Assembly: GCA_964541485.1 (NCBI GenBank)
Contig: CAZIQL010000006.1
Span: 7,898-71,897, forward strand
Length of the DNA: 64,000 bases
Source of the DNA: SIG299 sp964541485
Lineage (GTDB): Bacteria > Bacillota > Clostridia > Lachnospirales > Lachnospiraceae
Direction of reading: 5' to 3'
Part shown: positions 34,688-44,044 of the stretch, piece after piece
Position numbering within the stretch: position 1 is the first letter of the stretch
Layout of the letters: the number at the start of each line of letters is the position of its first letter
Position numbers and translations under genes: made by a program
The notes under the pieces: generated by a model
The model's input: the letters and a program-made list of their open reading frames with translations, nothing else
Database searches by the model: none
What the model was told of the DNA's origin: nothing

Positions 34688-36322
34688 CTAATTCTGTCCG
34701 CGAAGCACGGTCTTCTGAATCTTGCCGCTGATGGTTTTTGGCATTTCCTCCACAAACTCCACGATTCTGATCCATTTATATTCTGCGAGCTTCCGGTTAC
34801 AGAACTCCTTGATTTCCAATTCCAGTTCTTTGGATGCTTCATACCCTGCACCAAGCACCACAACCGCCTTAATTGCCTGACCGCGAAGTGCATCCGGCAC
34901 ACCGATGACACTGCACTCCACCACAGCAGGATGCTCCATCAAGACATTTTCCACCTCATAAGGGCCCACGCGGAAGCCACCGGTCTTTATGATATCATCA
35001 AAACGGCCATGGAACCAGTAAAGTCCGTTCTCATCCATGTATGCCGCATCGCCGGTATGGTACACGCCACCTCGCCATACGTACTCATATTGCTCCTCAT
35101 TGTCAAGGTACGCACAAAATACGCCCGCCTGTCTGCCGTTTTCCTGAGGGACAATGACAACCTCTCCGACTTCACCGACCGGTACCGGGTTCCCATGCTT
35201 GTCTCGAAGTTCAATCCGGTAAAACGGTGAAATCGTTCCCATAGATCCTTCTACCGGCGTTCTTCCTTTAAAGTTTGCCATCAGAAGGGTTGTCTCTGTC
35301 TGGCCATAGCCTTCACAAAGCGGCAAGCCCGTGCGCTCGGTAAACTTACGGAATACCTCAGGAGCCAGCATTTCGCCCGCCGTGGACGCATGCTTTAAGG
35401 TCGGCATCTCCGGAATTCCTTTGCGGACCAGATAGCGGTATACCGTTGGCGGTGCACAGAATGAGGTCACACCGTAACGGTTGATGATATTCGTCAGCTG
35501 CTTCGGGTCAAAGTTGTCAAAATCATAGACCATCACTGCACTGCCAACGAGCCACTGCCCGTAGAGCTTTCCCCAGGATGCTTTTGCCCAGCCGGTTTCA
35601 GCCACAGTAAAATGAAGACCCTCATCCTCTGCCTGCTGCCAGTACTTCGCTGTAACGATATGTGCCAGCGGATACGCATGGTCATGGATGACCCCCTTCG
35701 GGTATCCGGTTGTACCGGAGGTAAAATACAGCATCATCGGATCGCTCACCTTTGTCTCGATACGCGCAAGCTCCTCGCTCGCTGATTTCATCGCTTCGGT
35801 CAGATTTTCAAACCCATCCGCCTCTGCCTGCACACACCAAAGCCTTGCCGTCATTCCGGCTTCCTTTAGTGCCGCCTTGATTTTTTCCGGCACCTCATTC
35901 TGGGAGGTGCAGACAATTCCCTTTACCTTGGATGCCTTCATACGATAGACAAAATCGTTTAACGTCAACATGTGTGTTGCAGGAATCATCACTGCCCCAA
36001 GCTTATGAAGAGCAATTGCCGCAAACCAATACTCATAGTGACGCTTTAAAACCAGCATCACGCGGTCACCTCTTGCAATTCCTGCCTCCCTGAATACATT
36101 CGCCATCCGGTTGCTGTACTCCTTGATATCAGAAAATGTGAAGACATGCTCCTCATTCTCTACATTACACCAAACGAGAGCCCGTTTCTTTGGAGTTTCC
36201 TCCGCTATCGCATCCACCACATCATATCCGAAATTAAAATTATCCGGATACTGCAATGTAAGCTTTTCTAAGTTTCCGAGCTCATCGGTAATTTCTGTAC
36301 AAAACTTCTGATAAATACTCAT
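34688..36322 (-). CDS. AMP-dependent acyl-CoA (medium-chain type) synthetase
   Basis: 544 residues. Adenylate-forming enzyme: P-loop MLYFTSGTTGYPKGVIHDH (about residue 203), CEGYGQTET, YHTGDAAYMDENGLYWFHGR, DDIIKTGGFRVGPYEVE and the catalytic Lys in PKTISGKIQKT near the end. It resembles the ACSM/benzoate-type group and would activate a free carboxylic acid with ATP and CoA. It is the last gene of the FAS II operon, 57 bp after accA; that gap is a family II repeat which supplies its AAGGAGG site. The linkage suggests recycling or uptake of fatty acids, which is inference. Confidence 0.88.
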   Translation of the reverse strand: MSIYQKFCTEITDELGNLEKLTLQYPDNFNFGYDVVDAIAEETPKKRALVWCNVENEEHVFTFSDIKEYSNRMANVFREAGIARGDRVMLVLKRHYEYWFAAIALHKLGAVMIPATHMLTLNDFVYRMKASKVKGIVCTSQNEVPEKIKAALKEAGMTARLWCVQAEADGFENLTEAMKSASEELARIETKVSDPMMLYFTSGTTGYPKGVIHDHAYPLAHIVTAKYWQQAEDEGLHFTVAETGWAKASWGKLYGQWLVGSAVMVYDFDNFDPKQLTNIINRYGVTSFCAPPTVYRYLVRKGIPEMPTLKHASTAGEMLAPEVFRKFTERTGLPLCEGYGQTETTLLMANFKGRTPVEGSMGTISPFYRIELRDKHGNPVPVGEVGEVVIVPQENGRQAGVFCAYLDNEEQYEYVWRGGVYHTGDAAYMDENGLYWFHGRFDDIIKTGGFRVGPYEVENVLMEHPAVVECSVIGVPDALRGQAIKAVVVLGAGYEASKELELEIKEFCNRKLAEYKWIRIVEFVEEMPKTISGKIQKTVLRGQN

Positions 36323-36324
36323 AT

Positions 36325-36386
36325 AATCCTCCTTGTTTTGCGGAGCAAAATGCGAGCCGCGTTGTGCGCGCAGAGGATTTTACTCC
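36325..36386 (-). repeat. Family II REP-like repeat, copy 2 (supplies the acs ribosome-binding site)
   Basis: Same order as copy 1: AAAATCCTCTGC, GCGC-ACAA-CGCG, GGCTCGC, TTTTGC-TCC-GCAAAA, ACAAGGAGGATT. The small hairpin differs from copy 1 by a paired C-G to G-C change. It fills the accA-acyl-CoA synthetase gap, overlaps the accA stop and ends with the next gene's Shine-Dalgarno. Confidence 0.75.
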
Positions 36387-37171
36387 TTTACTAAGGCGTT
36401 CACACCGATACGGCGAAAACGTTCATATCGCTTACCGACCAAATCAGGATCGGAAGAAAGCTCATTTAATTCTTCCGTCAAAAGTGTGCGGATGCGGTCG
36501 TAAAATTCTTTTTTCCCAATTTCATTTTCTGAGAGGATGCGCTCAATCACACCAAGACTTTTGGCGTCCTCTGCCGTTAATCTAAGGCTTGCTGCCGCTG
36601 CTTCCGCTTTTGTGGCGTCCTTCCAAAGGATGCTCGCACAGCCCTCCGGCGAAATCACGGAATATACTGCATTTTGCAGCATCCACACGCGGTCTGCCAC
36701 AGCCAGTGCCAATGCACCGCCGCTGCCGCCTTCCCCGATCAGAATCGAAATCACCGGAACACAGAGTGTTGTCATCTCCATCAGATTTTCTGCAATCGCC
36801 TGACCCTGACCCCGCTCCTCCGCTCCAATGCCGCAGAAAGCTCCGGAGGTATCAATAAAGCAGATAATCGGTCTCCCGAACTTCTCCGCCTGCTTCATCA
36901 GGCGAAGTGCCTTGCGATACCCCTCCGGGTGCGGAGCTCCGAAATTCCGGTGTGTCCGCTCCTTTGCCGTGTGCCCCTTTTCAATGGCAATGACCGTTAC
37001 CGCATTCCCATTTAATCTTGCAATGCCGCCGACAATCGCCGGATCATCCGCATAGCGGCGATCTCCGTGAAATTCAATAAATCCTTTAAAAATATGTCTG
37101 ATATAATCAAGCCCGGTAGGCCGGTTACTGCCGCGGGCAAGCTTTACTCGATCATAAGGTACCTGACTCAT
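36380..37171 (-). CDS. accA: Acetyl-CoA carboxylase carboxyltransferase subunit alpha
   Basis: 263 residues. Crotonase-fold carboxyltransferase: RPTGLDYIRHIFKGFIEFHGDR, PHPEGYRKALRLMKQAEKFG, FIDTSGAFCGIGAEERGQG and IGEGGSGGALALAVADRVWML are AccA hallmarks. With AccD it transfers CO2 from carboxybiotin on AccB to acetyl-CoA, giving malonyl-CoA. The start at 37171 follows GGAGAGTGAGCG; an ATG five codons upstream overlaps accD and has no ribosome-binding site. Lies 4 bp after accD. Confidence 0.93.
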   Translation of the reverse strand: MSQVPYDRVKLARGSNRPTGLDYIRHIFKGFIEFHGDRRYADDPAIVGGIARLNGNAVTVIAIEKGHTAKERTHRNFGAPHPEGYRKALRLMKQAEKFGRPIICFIDTSGAFCGIGAEERGQGQAIAENLMEMTTLCVPVISILIGEGGSGGALALAVADRVWMLQNAVYSVISPEGCASILWKDATKAEAAAASLRLTAEDAKSLGVIERILSENEIGKKEFYDRIRTLLTEELNELSSDPDLVGKRYERFRRIGVNALVKE

Positions 37172-37175
37172 ACGC

Positions 37176-38027
37176 TCACTCTCCATTATGCATTTTCAAA
37201 AGCTCTGCAAGGAGCTTTTTCTGATTTGTCCGGACGGCAATGCTGTCGATAAAGCCATGCTGCAGAACAAATTCAGAGGTCTGAAATCCTCCCGGCAATG
37301 CCTTTTTCGTCGTCTGCTCAATCACTCTTGCTCCGGCAAAGCCTACCGTTGCACCGGGCTCTGCCAAAATGATATCCGCCTCCATCGCAAAGCTTGCGGT
37401 CACCCCTCCCGTTGTCGGGTCAGTCAGCACCGCAATGTATAATAGCCCTGCATCGCTGTGACGCTTTACTGCCGCACTTGTCTTTGCCATCTGCATCAGG
37501 GATAACAGACCCTCCTGCATTCTCGCACCACCGGACACCGTAAAGCCGATGACCGGAAGTCTGTGCTCCGTCGCATATTCAAACAACGAGGTGATTTTTT
37601 CGCCCACGGCACTGCCCATGCTGCCCATCATGAAATAAGATTCCATGACAAACAAACAACACTTTTGCTTGCCGATTTTTGCGGTTCCGCAAACGACTGC
37701 TTCTTCCTCGCCGCTTGCCGCACGCACGGTCTCCACCTTATCCGTATAGCCCGGAAAATTGAGCGGATTGCCCGATTTCATTTCCGAATACAGTTCGTGA
37801 AAGCTGTCCTTTTCCACCAGCATCTTGATGCGCTGGCGTGCCTTCATGCGGAAATGGTATCCGCAGGAGCAGACTAAATTGTTTGCCCAAAGACGCGAAA
37901 GCGGAATTTCCCTGTGACAGTTGGGACATTTCTTTTCCGGTTCGCCCGCGTCTTGCTGTACAGGAGCTGCTGACCTGCCGCCTTCCTCCAGCTGGTTTTT
38001 CGGTTTTAAAAAATTGATCAAAGCCAT
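37176..38027 (-). CDS. accD: Acetyl-CoA carboxylase carboxyltransferase subunit beta
   Basis: 283 residues. An N-terminal zinc ribbon (CPNCHREIPLSRLWANNLVC followed by SCGYHFRM) precedes the crotonase-fold domain with FTVSGGARMQEGLLSLMQMAKT, TDPTTGGVTASFAMEADIILAEPGA and GFAGARVIEQT. The second half of the ribbon is C-x-C rather than the usual C-x2-C, one residue short. Partner of AccA. The start at 38027 follows AGGTGATTGCG, just after the accC stop. Third from the end of the FAS II operon. Confidence 0.93.
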   Translation of the reverse strand: MALINFLKPKNQLEEGGRSAAPVQQDAGEPEKKCPNCHREIPLSRLWANNLVCSCGYHFRMKARQRIKMLVEKDSFHELYSEMKSGNPLNFPGYTDKVETVRAASGEEEAVVCGTAKIGKQKCCLFVMESYFMMGSMGSAVGEKITSLFEYATEHRLPVIGFTVSGGARMQEGLLSLMQMAKTSAAVKRHSDAGLLYIAVLTDPTTGGVTASFAMEADIILAEPGATVGFAGARVIEQTTKKALPGGFQTSEFVLQHGFIDSIAVRTNQKKLLAELLKMHNGE

Positions 38028-38032
38028 CGCAA

Positions 38033-39340
38033 TCACCTATTACCCATAAATGTTAAGTCATAATTTCCTGACGTAAATCTCTCATCCTCTACAATGCTAA
38101 GCTGTTCCTCCACGTTCGTCGGAATTCCGCGGATGACAAGCTCACACAAAGCCGCGCGCGACTTTCTGAGTGCTTCTTCTCTTGTCTTTGCATAGACAAT
38201 CAGCTTGCCAAGCAGGGAATCATAGTAAGGAGATACCGTCGTTCCCTCAATGAGACACGTATCAAACCGTACCGCCGGCCCCCCCGGCACATGGAGCATT
38301 TCAAGACTTCCGCACGCCTTTGCATTGATACGGCACTCAATTGCCGAGCCCTGAAAACGGATGTCCTCCTGCGTAAAGGAAAGCGCAATCCCTGCCGCAA
38401 TACGGATCTGCCACTTGACGAGGTCGATACCGGTCAGCATTTCCGTGACGCAATGCTCCACCTGCAGCCGGACATTCATCTCCATAAACCAGAAGTTTCC
38501 TTCCTTATCCAGCAAAAATTCCAACGTTCCTGCTCCGACATAGTCAATCTGCTTTACTGCCTCTACCGCAAGGGCGATAATTTTATTTCTCTGCTCCTCA
38601 CTCACAGCAGGAGATGGTGTTTCCTCAATCAGCTTCTGATTCCGGCGCTGCAGGGAACAGTCTCTGTCGCCAAGGCACACCGCATTGCCGTGTTCATCCG
38701 CAAGTATCTGCAACTCCACATGTCTTGCTGGAAAAATATACTTTTCCAGATACACACTTCCGTCACCAAATGCACTGATGGCCTCGCTGGTTGCCTGCAG
38801 ATATGCCTCTTCTAAGTCATCTGCCGTCCGGATTAAACGGATACCTCTGCCGCCGCCACCGGCACACGCCTTTAACATGACCGGATATCCGATTTTTGCC
38901 GCAGCTCTCTGTGCTTCCTCCACGGATGCCACTGCCTTTGTCCCCGGAATAACCGAAAGACCGGTCTCCCTGATTAGTTCCTTTAAACTCGCTTTATCAC
39001 TAAGACGCTCCATGTCCTCCGGATCCGGCCCGATAAACACCAGGCCATTCTTTCTGCAAAGTCTTGCAAAGTGTGCATTTTCCGACAGAAAGCCATAGCC
39101 CGGATGAATCGCCTGGGCTCCTGCTAAAAGCGCCGCACTGATAATCCGTTCTTCATTTAAATAACTCTCTGAAGCCTCCGGTCCACCGATACAGTAGCTC
39201 TGGTCTGCCAGCGCCACATGAAGGGCATTTTTGTCTGCCTCAGAATACACTGCCACCGTAGCGACGCCCATTTCCTTACATGCACGGATGATGCGCACGG
39301 CAATCTCTCCACGGTTAGCAACCAATATTTTTGAAAACAT
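38033..39340 (-). CDS. accC: Acetyl-CoA carboxylase biotin carboxylase subunit
   Basis: 435 residues. ATP-grasp enzyme: MFSKILVANRGEIAVRIIRA, HPGYGFLSENAHFA, the glycine-rich loop KACAGGGGRGIRLI, and EMNVRLQVEHCVTEMLTGIDLV, where most homologues have MEMNTRIQVEH. It carboxylates the biotin on AccB with bicarbonate and ATP. One base separates it from fabZ upstream, and its stop is 5 bp before accD, so translation is tightly coupled. Confidence 0.95.
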   Translation of the reverse strand: MFSKILVANRGEIAVRIIRACKEMGVATVAVYSEADKNALHVALADQSYCIGGPEASESYLNEERIISAALLAGAQAIHPGYGFLSENAHFARLCRKNGLVFIGPDPEDMERLSDKASLKELIRETGLSVIPGTKAVASVEEAQRAAAKIGYPVMLKACAGGGGRGIRLIRTADDLEEAYLQATSEAISAFGDGSVYLEKYIFPARHVELQILADEHGNAVCLGDRDCSLQRRNQKLIEETPSPAVSEEQRNKIIALAVEAVKQIDYVGAGTLEFLLDKEGNFWFMEMNVRLQVEHCVTEMLTGIDLVKWQIRIAAGIALSFTQEDIRFQGSAIECRINAKACGSLEMLHVPGGPAVRFDTCLIEGTTVSPYYDSLLGKLIVYAKTREEALRKSRAALCELVIRGIPTNVEEQLSIVEDERFTSGNYDLTFMGNR

Positions 39341-39341
39341 A

Positions 39342-39770
39342 TTAATTCTCCTTGTTTTCCTCTGTTATCGCAAAAGAAAATTCCGCTGATACACAAAGCC
39401 TTCCATCTACTGTAACCTTGCCCTCAGCAAAATAGAATGGATGCTTTGCCCTCGTAATATGACACTGTGTTTCAATCGTATCGCCCGGCTTTACCGGCGA
39501 ACGGAACTTCACGTTGTTAAGTCCTGTATAGACAGGCGTTTTGCCCTCGCTCATGGCATCCGCCAAAAGAATGCAGGCAGACTGTGCCAGAATCTCACAC
39601 AGAATCACTCCGGGTACAATTGGATTGCCCGGAAAGTGACCCTGCAAAAAAAACTCATCCCCCCGGACCGTATAACGCCCTACCGCATTACCGTCCCGGT
39701 TCTCCACCTCATCCAAAAGGAGCATGTGCTCCCTGTGCGGAAGTATGTTCATGATTTCTTCTCTGTTCAT
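39342..39770 (-). CDS. fabZ: 3-hydroxyacyl-ACP dehydratase
   Basis: 142 residues. Hot-dog fold FabZ: ILPHREHMLLLDEV, the catalytic His in LQGHFPGNPIVPGVILCEILAQSA (about residue 48) with the following Glu, and KFRSPVKPGDT. It removes water from 3-hydroxyacyl-ACP. The start at 39770 follows AGAGGTAAGCAG; the longer upstream frame reads through accB and is rejected. It is the only dehydratase in the operon; no FabA or FabM is present. Confidence 0.94.
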   Translation of the reverse strand: MNREEIMNILPHREHMLLLDEVENRDGNAVGRYTVRGDEFFLQGHFPGNPIVPGVILCEILAQSACILLADAMSEGKTPVYTGLNNVKFRSPVKPGDTIETQCHITRAKHPFYFAEGKVTVDGRLCVSAEFSFAITEENKEN

Positions 39771-39774
39771 CTGC

Positions 39775-40227
39775 TTACCTCTTAATACGGAATAATTCTG
39801 TGCCAAATTCCACAACCTGACCGTTGGCAACACAGACTTCCACAATCTCTCCGTCTTCCTCTGCCGCAATTTCATTCATCAGCTTCATCGCTTCCACGAT
39901 ACAGAGTGTCTGCCCCTTCTTCACACGGTCACCGATTGTCACATACGGATCGGCATTTTCGGCAGGTGCCGCATAAAATACGCCCACGATAGAGGATTTT
40001 ACGCTGATGGTATCACTGCTCTCCTTGGTTGCAGTCATTTGTGCTGCCATAGCTGCCGCTGCGGTCACCGGATTCGCAGAAAGCGCATCTACCGTCACCA
40101 CTTCTCTTGCCACAGCAGGGACCGTACGCTCCAGACGTACCTTTTTATCGTCCTCGGTAATCTCAAGACCGGTCAGGCCAAGCTCCTGCATCAGTCCTGC
40201 ATATTTACGGATATCTGTCTCATTCAT
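39775..40227 (-). CDS. accB: Biotin carboxyl carrier protein of acetyl-CoA carboxylase
   Basis: 150 residues. An N-terminal helix, an Ala-rich flexible linker (ANPVTAAAAMAAQMTA) and a C-terminal biotinyl domain with the biotinylation Lys in VEAMKLMNEIAAEEDGEI (about residue 114). It carries carboxybiotin between AccC and AccA/AccD. Start 3 bp after the fabF stop, with the AAGGTGTAAGCT site inside fabF. Confidence 0.94.
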   Translation of the reverse strand: MNETDIRKYAGLMQELGLTGLEITEDDKKVRLERTVPAVAREVVTVDALSANPVTAAAAMAAQMTATKESSDTISVKSSIVGVFYAAPAENADPYVTIGDRVKKGQTLCIVEAMKLMNEIAAEEDGEIVEVCVANGQVVEFGTELFRIKR

Positions 40228-40230
40228 AGC

Positions 40231-41469
40231 TTACACCTTTCTAAAAGCCAGACACGCATTGTGACCGCCAAATCCGAGAGAATTGGACAACGCCAAATCA
40301 ATGTCTGCTTTTATTGCAGTATTCGGTACACAGTTCAAATCACACGCCTCATCCTGTTCGTTTAAGTTGATGGTTGGCGGGATAATGCCTTCATTTAAGG
40401 CAAACAGACAAGCAAGCGCCTCAATCGCACCTGCTGCACCAAGCATATGGCCGGTCATGGATTTTGTGGAGCTTACATACGCCTTCTTTGCCGCTTCTTC
40501 TCCAAGTGCCTTTTTAATCACTACAGTTTCAATCTTATCGTTCATCGGCGTACCGGTTCCGTGTGCATTGACATACACTCGGTCGTTTTCTGTATAGCCG
40601 GCTTCTCTCATGGCATCTGCCATCGCTTTCGCGCCGCCTCTTCCTTCCGGATGCGGTGCTGTGATATGATGCGCATCGCAGGTCGAACCATAACCGCACA
40701 CCTCGCCGTAAATCCTCGCCCCTCTTGCCTTTGCATGCTCGTATTCCTCAAGCACCAGGGCAACCGCGCCCTCACCGATAACAAAACCGCCTCTGCGCGC
40801 ATCAAACGGCAAGGAAGCCGCATTCGGGTCTTCGGACGTGGAAAGTGCCTGCATGTTGACAAAACCTGCTACCGCTGACGGGGTCACCGTCGCTTCCGCA
40901 CCACCGGTAATTACCGCGTCGGCATAGCCATGACGAATCAGTCTCATTGCTTCACCAATCGCATTGGAGCCGGAAGCACAGGCAGTCACCGCCGGCATTG
41001 CCGAGCCCTGACAATTGTGGCGAATCGCAATCATACCTGCCGCCATGTTAGAAATCATCATCGGTACAAACAGGGAAGACACACGACGCGGTCCTCTCTC
41101 CATCAGCTTGGTATGCTCTGTCTCAAACGTCATCATACCGCCGATTCCCGTACCAAACATAACAGAAAAACGCTCCGGTTCTACCGTCCCTTCAATTCCA
41201 CTCTCGGTCACCGCCTGCTGTGCTGCCGCTACCGCAAACTGCGCATAGCGGTCCGTACGGAGCACATCGTTGACTTCCAAATATTCCTTCGGGTCAAAGT
41301 TTTTCACTTCGGCACCGAGCTTTGCCTTAAAATTGGTTGTATCAAAAAGTGTAATGGGAGCAATACCGTTCTTTCCGGCCTTCATGCTCTCCCATGTTTC
41401 TTTTGTAGTGTTACCGATTGGTGTCACCGCACCAATCCCGGTAACAACGACTCTTCTATTTTCACTCAT
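40231..41469 (-). CDS. fabF: 3-oxoacyl-ACP synthase II
   Basis: 412 residues. Thiolase-fold condensing enzyme with the Cys-His-His triad: Cys in TACASGSNAIGEAM (about residue 163), His in VNAHGTGTPMND and His in TKSMTGHMLGAAGAIE, and the GFGGHNACLAF end. It elongates acyl-ACP with malonyl-ACP. It is the only ketoacyl synthase in the cluster. Start at 41469 follows AAAGGAGAAAG. Confidence 0.95.
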   Translation of the reverse strand: MSENRRVVVTGIGAVTPIGNTTKETWESMKAGKNGIAPITLFDTTNFKAKLGAEVKNFDPKEYLEVNDVLRTDRYAQFAVAAAQQAVTESGIEGTVEPERFSVMFGTGIGGMMTFETEHTKLMERGPRRVSSLFVPMMISNMAAGMIAIRHNCQGSAMPAVTACASGSNAIGEAMRLIRHGYADAVITGGAEATVTPSAVAGFVNMQALSTSEDPNAASLPFDARRGGFVIGEGAVALVLEEYEHAKARGARIYGEVCGYGSTCDAHHITAPHPEGRGGAKAMADAMREAGYTENDRVYVNAHGTGTPMNDKIETVVIKKALGEEAAKKAYVSSTKSMTGHMLGAAGAIEALACLFALNEGIIPPTINLNEQDEACDLNCVPNTAIKADIDLALSNSLGFGGHNACLAFRKV

Positions 41470-41486
41470 TTTTGCTTTCTCCTTTT

Positions 41487-42215
41487 TTACATGGCAATAC
41501 CGCCGTCAACACGGAGCACTTCGCCCGTAACATACTTTGCCGTTGCAAGATAACCTACGGCATCCGCCACGTCGGCAGCTTCTCCCATTTTCCCAAGCGG
41601 AATCATCATAAGTAACGGATTCTCCGTTTGATTGTCCGTCATATCGGTTGCAATAAAGCCCGGAGCCACTGCGTTACAACGCACACCCTTTGGCGCGAGT
41701 TCCTTGGCTACACTCTTTGTGAGCCCGACAAGTCCTGCTTTGGATGCCGCATAATTACACTGTCCGGCATTTCCCATAAGACCTGCCACTGACGTAATAT
41801 TGATAATGCAGCCCTCACGGTTTCGTACAAATAATCCTGCTGTATGACGGATCATGTTGAAAGCACCTTTTAAATTGATATCCAGAACCCTGTCAAAATC
41901 CTCTTCCTTCATCATAAGAACCAGGCCATCCTTTGTAATCCCTGCATTGTTCACTAAAATATGTACGGTTCCAAAATCTGCCTTGACCTGAGCGACAACC
42001 TCTTTTGCCGCTTCAAAATCCGACACATCGCACTGATACGCTTTTGCTTCTACCTTGTACTCTCTTCTGCACGTTTCACAAACTGCTTCGGCAAGCCCCG
42101 GGTTACTGACTGCAAGGACCGCAACATTTGCCCCCATGGATGCCAGCTTATATGTAATTGCCTCACCAAGGCCACGGGAGCCTCCGGTGATGATCGCTAC
42201 CTTTCCTTCTAACAT
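41487..42215 (-). CDS. fabG: 3-oxoacyl-ACP reductase
   Basis: 242 residues. Short-chain dehydrogenase: NADPH loop TGGSRGLGEAI, LVNNAGIT, Ser in INITSVAGLMGN and YAASKAG (Tyr about residue 153, Lys four later), and the PGFIATDMT segment. It reduces 3-oxoacyl-ACP. Its start overlaps the end of fabD by 7 bp, with GGAGGAAAAAAC inside fabD. Confidence 0.94.
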   Translation of the reverse strand: MLEGKVAIITGGSRGLGEAITYKLASMGANVAVLAVSNPGLAEAVCETCRREYKVEAKAYQCDVSDFEAAKEVVAQVKADFGTVHILVNNAGITKDGLVLMMKEEDFDRVLDINLKGAFNMIRHTAGLFVRNREGCIINITSVAGLMGNAGQCNYAASKAGLVGLTKSVAKELAPKGVRCNAVAPGFIATDMTDNQTENPLLMMIPLGKMGEAADVADAVGYLATAKYVTGEVLRVDGGIAM

Positions 42216-43108
42216 GTTTTTTCCTCCGATAAAAACTCCGTAACGCTATACACCGCTACCCCGGTATCAATCTTCTTTATCATATTGGTCAGAGTCTTGC
42301 CAGGACCGATTTCAATAAAGGTATCCACGCCCTCCGCCATCATATTACGGATGCTCTTTTCCCACTGCACCGGACTGCAAATCTGTTTGGAAAGCAGCTC
42401 CGTTACATCCTCTGTATATGGTTCCGCCGTCATGTTCGAATAGAGCGGAATGCATCTCTCTTTCTTTCCGGCCTGCTCCAGTTCTCTTTTAAATTGCGCT
42501 GCTGCCTCTTTCATAAACGGAGAGTGAAACGCTCCCTTTACTTTAAGTGGCAACGCCCTTCCGCCTGCTTCCTTCACTACCGCTGAAAACTCCGCCATCT
42601 GCGAAGCAAGACCGGAAACCGTAATCTGTCCCGGACAGTTAAAGTTTACCGGGTAGACATCAGAAAACCTTGTGCAAAGCTCCTGCACCTGTTCCGCTGT
42701 CAGCTTCACCACTGCCGCCATCCCCGTATCAAACTTTTCTGCCTCCTGCTGCATCAGCTCACCGCGCCTGCACACCAGACGGAAACCGGTTTCCTTATCA
42801 AAGATACCGGCTACCGTTGCCGCCACTACTTCGCCAAGTGAAAATCCTGCTACCGCATCCGGCATGACTCCTTTTTCCAAAAGCACCGATGCCGCCGCAA
42901 GCTCTGTTGCAAACAGACAGGGCTGTGTATTCTTTGTTTCCTTTAATTCCTCTTCCGTGCCCACGAAGCACTGTGTGGAGGTTCCCGGACGGATTCCGTC
43001 GCACATCGCATACACCGCTGCCGCAACCGGATACTGCTCCGCCAGTTCCTTTCCCATACCTGTGTACTGGTCACCCTGACCGGAAAAAACAAATGCTAAT
43101 TTACCCAT
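42209..43108 (-). CDS. fabD: Malonyl-CoA:ACP transacylase
   Basis: 299 residues. FabD fold: FVFSGQGDQYTGMG, TQPCLFATELAA, the nucleophile Ser in GFSLGEVVAA (about residue 92; most homologues have GHSLGE, so the residue before the Ser is Phe rather than His), RRGELMQ, and the catalytic His in KGAFHSPFM. It moves malonyl from CoA to ACP. It overlaps the fabK end by 13 bp and has no clear AGGAGG site, so it is probably translated by coupling. Confidence 0.93.
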   Translation of the reverse strand: MGKLAFVFSGQGDQYTGMGKELAEQYPVAAAVYAMCDGIRPGTSTQCFVGTEEELKETKNTQPCLFATELAAASVLLEKGVMPDAVAGFSLGEVVAATVAGIFDKETGFRLVCRRGELMQQEAEKFDTGMAAVVKLTAEQVQELCTRFSDVYPVNFNCPGQITVSGLASQMAEFSAVVKEAGGRALPLKVKGAFHSPFMKEAAAQFKRELEQAGKKERCIPLYSNMTAEPYTEDVTELLSKQICSPVQWEKSIRNMMAEGVDTFIEIGPGKTLTNMIKKIDTGVAVYSVTEFLSEEKTC

Positions 43109-44040
43109 GATGATACCCTAAGGAGGATAGACTCTGCCTCCTCCATCACTTCCTTGATAATTTCAGCCGCCGGCTGTTCTTTCTTTACCATTGCCGCAAT
43201 CTGTCCTGCCAGGAAGCATCCCTTTTCATTGTCGCCTTCCTGTACCGCAAGACGAAGTGCACCCGTGGCAAATGCTTCTAATTCTTCATCCGGCACCCCG
43301 CCGTATTCAGCCTTAGAGTAATCTCTTGCAAACTGTGTACGCAGACTACGGACCGGATGTCCTAACCTCTTTCCTGTCACCATCGTACAAAGATCGGTTG
43401 CCTTTAAAATCTTTTCCTTATAAATAGGATGAATGCTGCACTCTGTAGCAGAGAGGAAACGTGTTCCCATCTGTACTCCCTGCGCACCAAGCATCCACGC
43501 CGCTGCAACACCTCTGCCATCCGCAATACCACCTGCCGCAATGACCGGAAGTGTGGTCGCATCGCAAATCTGCGGAACCAGTACCATCGTCGTCAGCTCA
43601 CCCACATGACCGCCGCTTTCTCCTCCCTCGGCAATCAGTGCCGAAGTTCCCAGGCGGGTCATCAGTTTTGCCATTGCGACCGAGGCTACCACAGGAATGA
43701 CTTTGATCCCCGCATCCTTCCAGGCCTGTATATACTTTGAAGGATTTCCCGCACCGGTCGTTACCACTTCAACCTTTTCTTCTATCACAATACGCGCTAC
43801 CTCATCCGCGAATGGACTAAGCAGCATGATATTTACACCAATCGGTTTTTGGGTCATTGACTTGGCAATGCGCACCTGCTCCCTGACGTAGTCGCCCGGA
43901 GCATTGCCCGCTGCGATAATGCCAAGACCGCCGCCCTCTGATACGGCAGCGGCCAGTTTACCGTCTGCAATCCAAGCCATACCACCCTGAAATACCGGGT
44001 ACTTGATACCCAGCATTTCACAAATCTCTGACTTTATCAT
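43096..44040 (-). CDS. fabK: FMN-dependent enoyl-ACP reductase II
   Basis: 314 residues. NPD-like flavoprotein of the FabK type: YPVFQGGMAWIADGKLAAAVSEGGGLGIIAAGN, VVTTGAGNPSKYI, GGESGGHVGE, AAGGIADGRGVAAAWMLGAQGVQMGTRFL. It reduces enoyl-ACP with NAD(P)H and FMN and takes the place of FabI, as in many Firmicutes. Second gene of the operon, 4 bp after acpP. Confidence 0.94.
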   Translation of the reverse strand: MIKSEICEMLGIKYPVFQGGMAWIADGKLAAAVSEGGGLGIIAAGNAPGDYVREQVRIAKSMTQKPIGVNIMLLSPFADEVARIVIEEKVEVVTTGAGNPSKYIQAWKDAGIKVIPVVASVAMAKLMTRLGTSALIAEGGESGGHVGELTTMVLVPQICDATTLPVIAAGGIADGRGVAAAWMLGAQGVQMGTRFLSATECSIHPIYKEKILKATDLCTMVTGKRLGHPVRSLRTQFARDYSKAEYGGVPDEELEAFATGALRLAVQEGDNEKGCFLAGQIAAMVKKEQPAAEIIKEVMEEAESILLRVSSWVN

Positions 44041-44044
44041 AGGC

